Source: Amphibalanus amphitrite (Eukaryota; Arthropoda; Thecostraca; Balanomorpha; Balanidae). Taken from it: DNA of 64,000 nucleotides. A model generated the notes under the pieces. That model was not told the DNA's origin. It did no database searches and worked only from the letters and a program-made list of their open reading frames with translations. Positions 63,071 to 64,000 of the stretch are shown here, piece after piece (positions within the stretch are counted from its first letter, which is position 1; every line of letters begins with the position of its first letter). The DNA is taken from contig NW_024881535.1 in the NCBI RefSeq assembly GCF_019059575.1, positions 992,001 to 1,056,000 of the forward strand. The letters run 5' to 3'. Position numbers and translations under genes: made by a program.

Positions 63071-63230
63071 ATGTCGTCCTACAAGGGCGCCTACCAGCCC
63101 ACCACCACTGGCTGGGCCGACCCGCAAGATGAGGAGGTGACGCTGTCGTCCTTTGTGGCGCCACTCTTGCTGGTGCTGGTTATCATATTCACAGCCATGG
63201 GCATGATCCCCATGGCCATGACAACCAAAG
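63071..63230 (+). CDS. First coding exon of a small membrane protein (partial)
   Basis: The acceptor CTCCCCCCAG at 63061-63070 is followed directly by ATG, and the exon ends ACCAAAG|GTGAGA at 63230. It encodes 53 residues plus one base: a polar N-terminus ('MSSYKGAYQPTTTGWADPQD') and then a membrane segment at about 27-49 ('FVAPLLLVLVIIFTAMGMIP'). Both splice sites fit consensus and third positions are G/C-rich. The next exon must lie beyond 64000. I do not recognise the protein. Confidence 0.6.
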
Positions 63231-63326
63231 GTGAGATACAGAGGGACCGCTGCTAGTTTGCTTTACTAATAGGACCACTTGGGGTGGGTGGGAGTGAATC
63301 GGGGACGTTTTAAACATCGTCTGACT

Positions 63327-63382
63327 GTTTGTTGTTGTTGTTAAGTCGTTGTTGTTGTTGTTGTTGTTGTTATTGTTGTTGT
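63327..63382. repeat. (GTT)n microsatellite
   Basis: About 17 GTT units with two interruptions, within the intron after the exon at 63071-63230. Confidence 0.9.
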
Positions 63383-63460
63383 GTCGAGTAGGTGCTTTGG
63401 TCCGTTGTAACAAATCATTCCGATCTGGCTGTTTATAAAGTGGGAGTGTAAATATTTTAA

Positions 63461-64000
63461 CCCTATTCCTGGCGGGGGGGGCCTCAGGAGCCCCCCCCCC
63501 CTGAGGTTTTTTGGTTATTTCTCCCAAACGCGTTGAGCTAGGAAGCTCAAATTTTCTGACTTTTCCTAAAAGGCTTCTACGCAACATGTCTGAAAATTTT
63601 GAGTTGATCTGACCTCAGGTCAGGTCACCAGAGGCGGTTTGGTGACCCTACCTCAGAAAAGTTTGCAATCACGCCAGAGCTAGAGTTTTTGACCGATCAA
63701 TTTCTTCTCTTCAGGCTTTAGTTAGGGTACCAGTATGTGAAATTTGTATATCTCGGAATTTTGATATCGGTGACCTAAGGTCAGGTCAGTTTCGCGACCT
63801 CCCCATTATAAGTCAATAGGGGAAAAATCAACTCCCTGTTTTTACCACTAAAACGGGTCGGAATGGCCCCATATACCATACATGACTTCATATACGATCA
63901 ACCTTCACTACCTTGAGGTCTGTTTTGCTGTTGGGCAGCTGTGAGGTCATGTGACGTCATCAAAGGTCACCAAAGGTTTTTGGCCAATAACTCCGTACAG
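63461..64000. mobile_element. TTAA-type element (i), runs off the window
   Basis: TTAA at 63457-63460 opens CCCTATTCCTGGCGGGGGG, a G-run/CCTCAGGA/C-run hairpin and 'GTTATTTCTCCCAAACGCG'. The block CGACCTCCCCATTATAAGTC at about 63798 matches element (c). It lies in the intron of the gene starting at 63071. Confidence 0.75.

Overview
The window is nuclear DNA of an invertebrate animal, most likely an arthropod and possibly a crustacean such as a barnacle. It has splice-site-bounded exons, Ty3/gypsy retroelements, mariner, hAT and TTAA-type transposons, tRNA-derived SINE heads and long microsatellites. The host genes are a secreted PAN plus farnesoic-acid-methyltransferase-like protein and a family of small 12-cysteine proteins with an IGFBP-type (single insulin-binding) domain. 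No bacterial operon, CRISPR array or rRNA was seen. The species call is inference.

Host genes are sparse. From left to right they are: a coiled-coil membrane protein exon (177-1220); IGFBP-like copy 1 (1380-1697); IGFBP-like copy 2, split by a mariner-like element near its start codon (5713-7427); a short orphan exon (40805-40891); a single-exon PAN/FAMeT secreted protein on the minus strand with a poly(A) signal (42384-43829); IGFBP-like copy 3, intact (53374-53718); and a membrane-protein first coding exon (63071-63230) that continues beyond the window. Copies 2 and 3 share promoter and 3' flank, so they come from a duplicated unit of at least 2 kb.

The middle of the window is a large broken palindrome. 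The 3' flank of copy 2 (about 7640-9708) recurs in inverted orientation from 9776 to about 31495. The right arm is stretched tenfold by nested insertions: a TTAA element (11335-12513); a 10.6-kb element with P-superfamily-like ends (12677-23274), itself carrying a Ty3/gypsy element, a dimeric 375-bp satellite and another TTAA element; a second Ty3/gypsy element (23470-28014); and a TA-flanked element (28230-30766) with another TTAA element inside. The left arm preserves the empty site of each, so target duplications can be read directly.

The most striking repeat is a family of 0.6-1.2-kb TTAA-flanked elements, about nine copies plus relics. Each end carries a G-tract/C-tract hairpin, and the bodies are packed with AGGTCA half-sites. 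Several hold perfect DR1 and IR1 arrangements, the classical binding-site layouts of RXR/USP-type and ecdysone-type nuclear receptors. A short phrase resembling 'ATCTC(G)AGAAC...GCCGATCG...AAACTTTCAGTACC' recurs inside these elements and in otherwise unrelated repeats.

The remainder (31.5-38 kb, 44-48 kb, 51-53 kb, 55-63 kb) is repeat-rich intergenic DNA with LINE fragments, hAT MITEs, SINE heads, foldback elements and microsatellites. All readings were made by eye; no database search or alignment was run.
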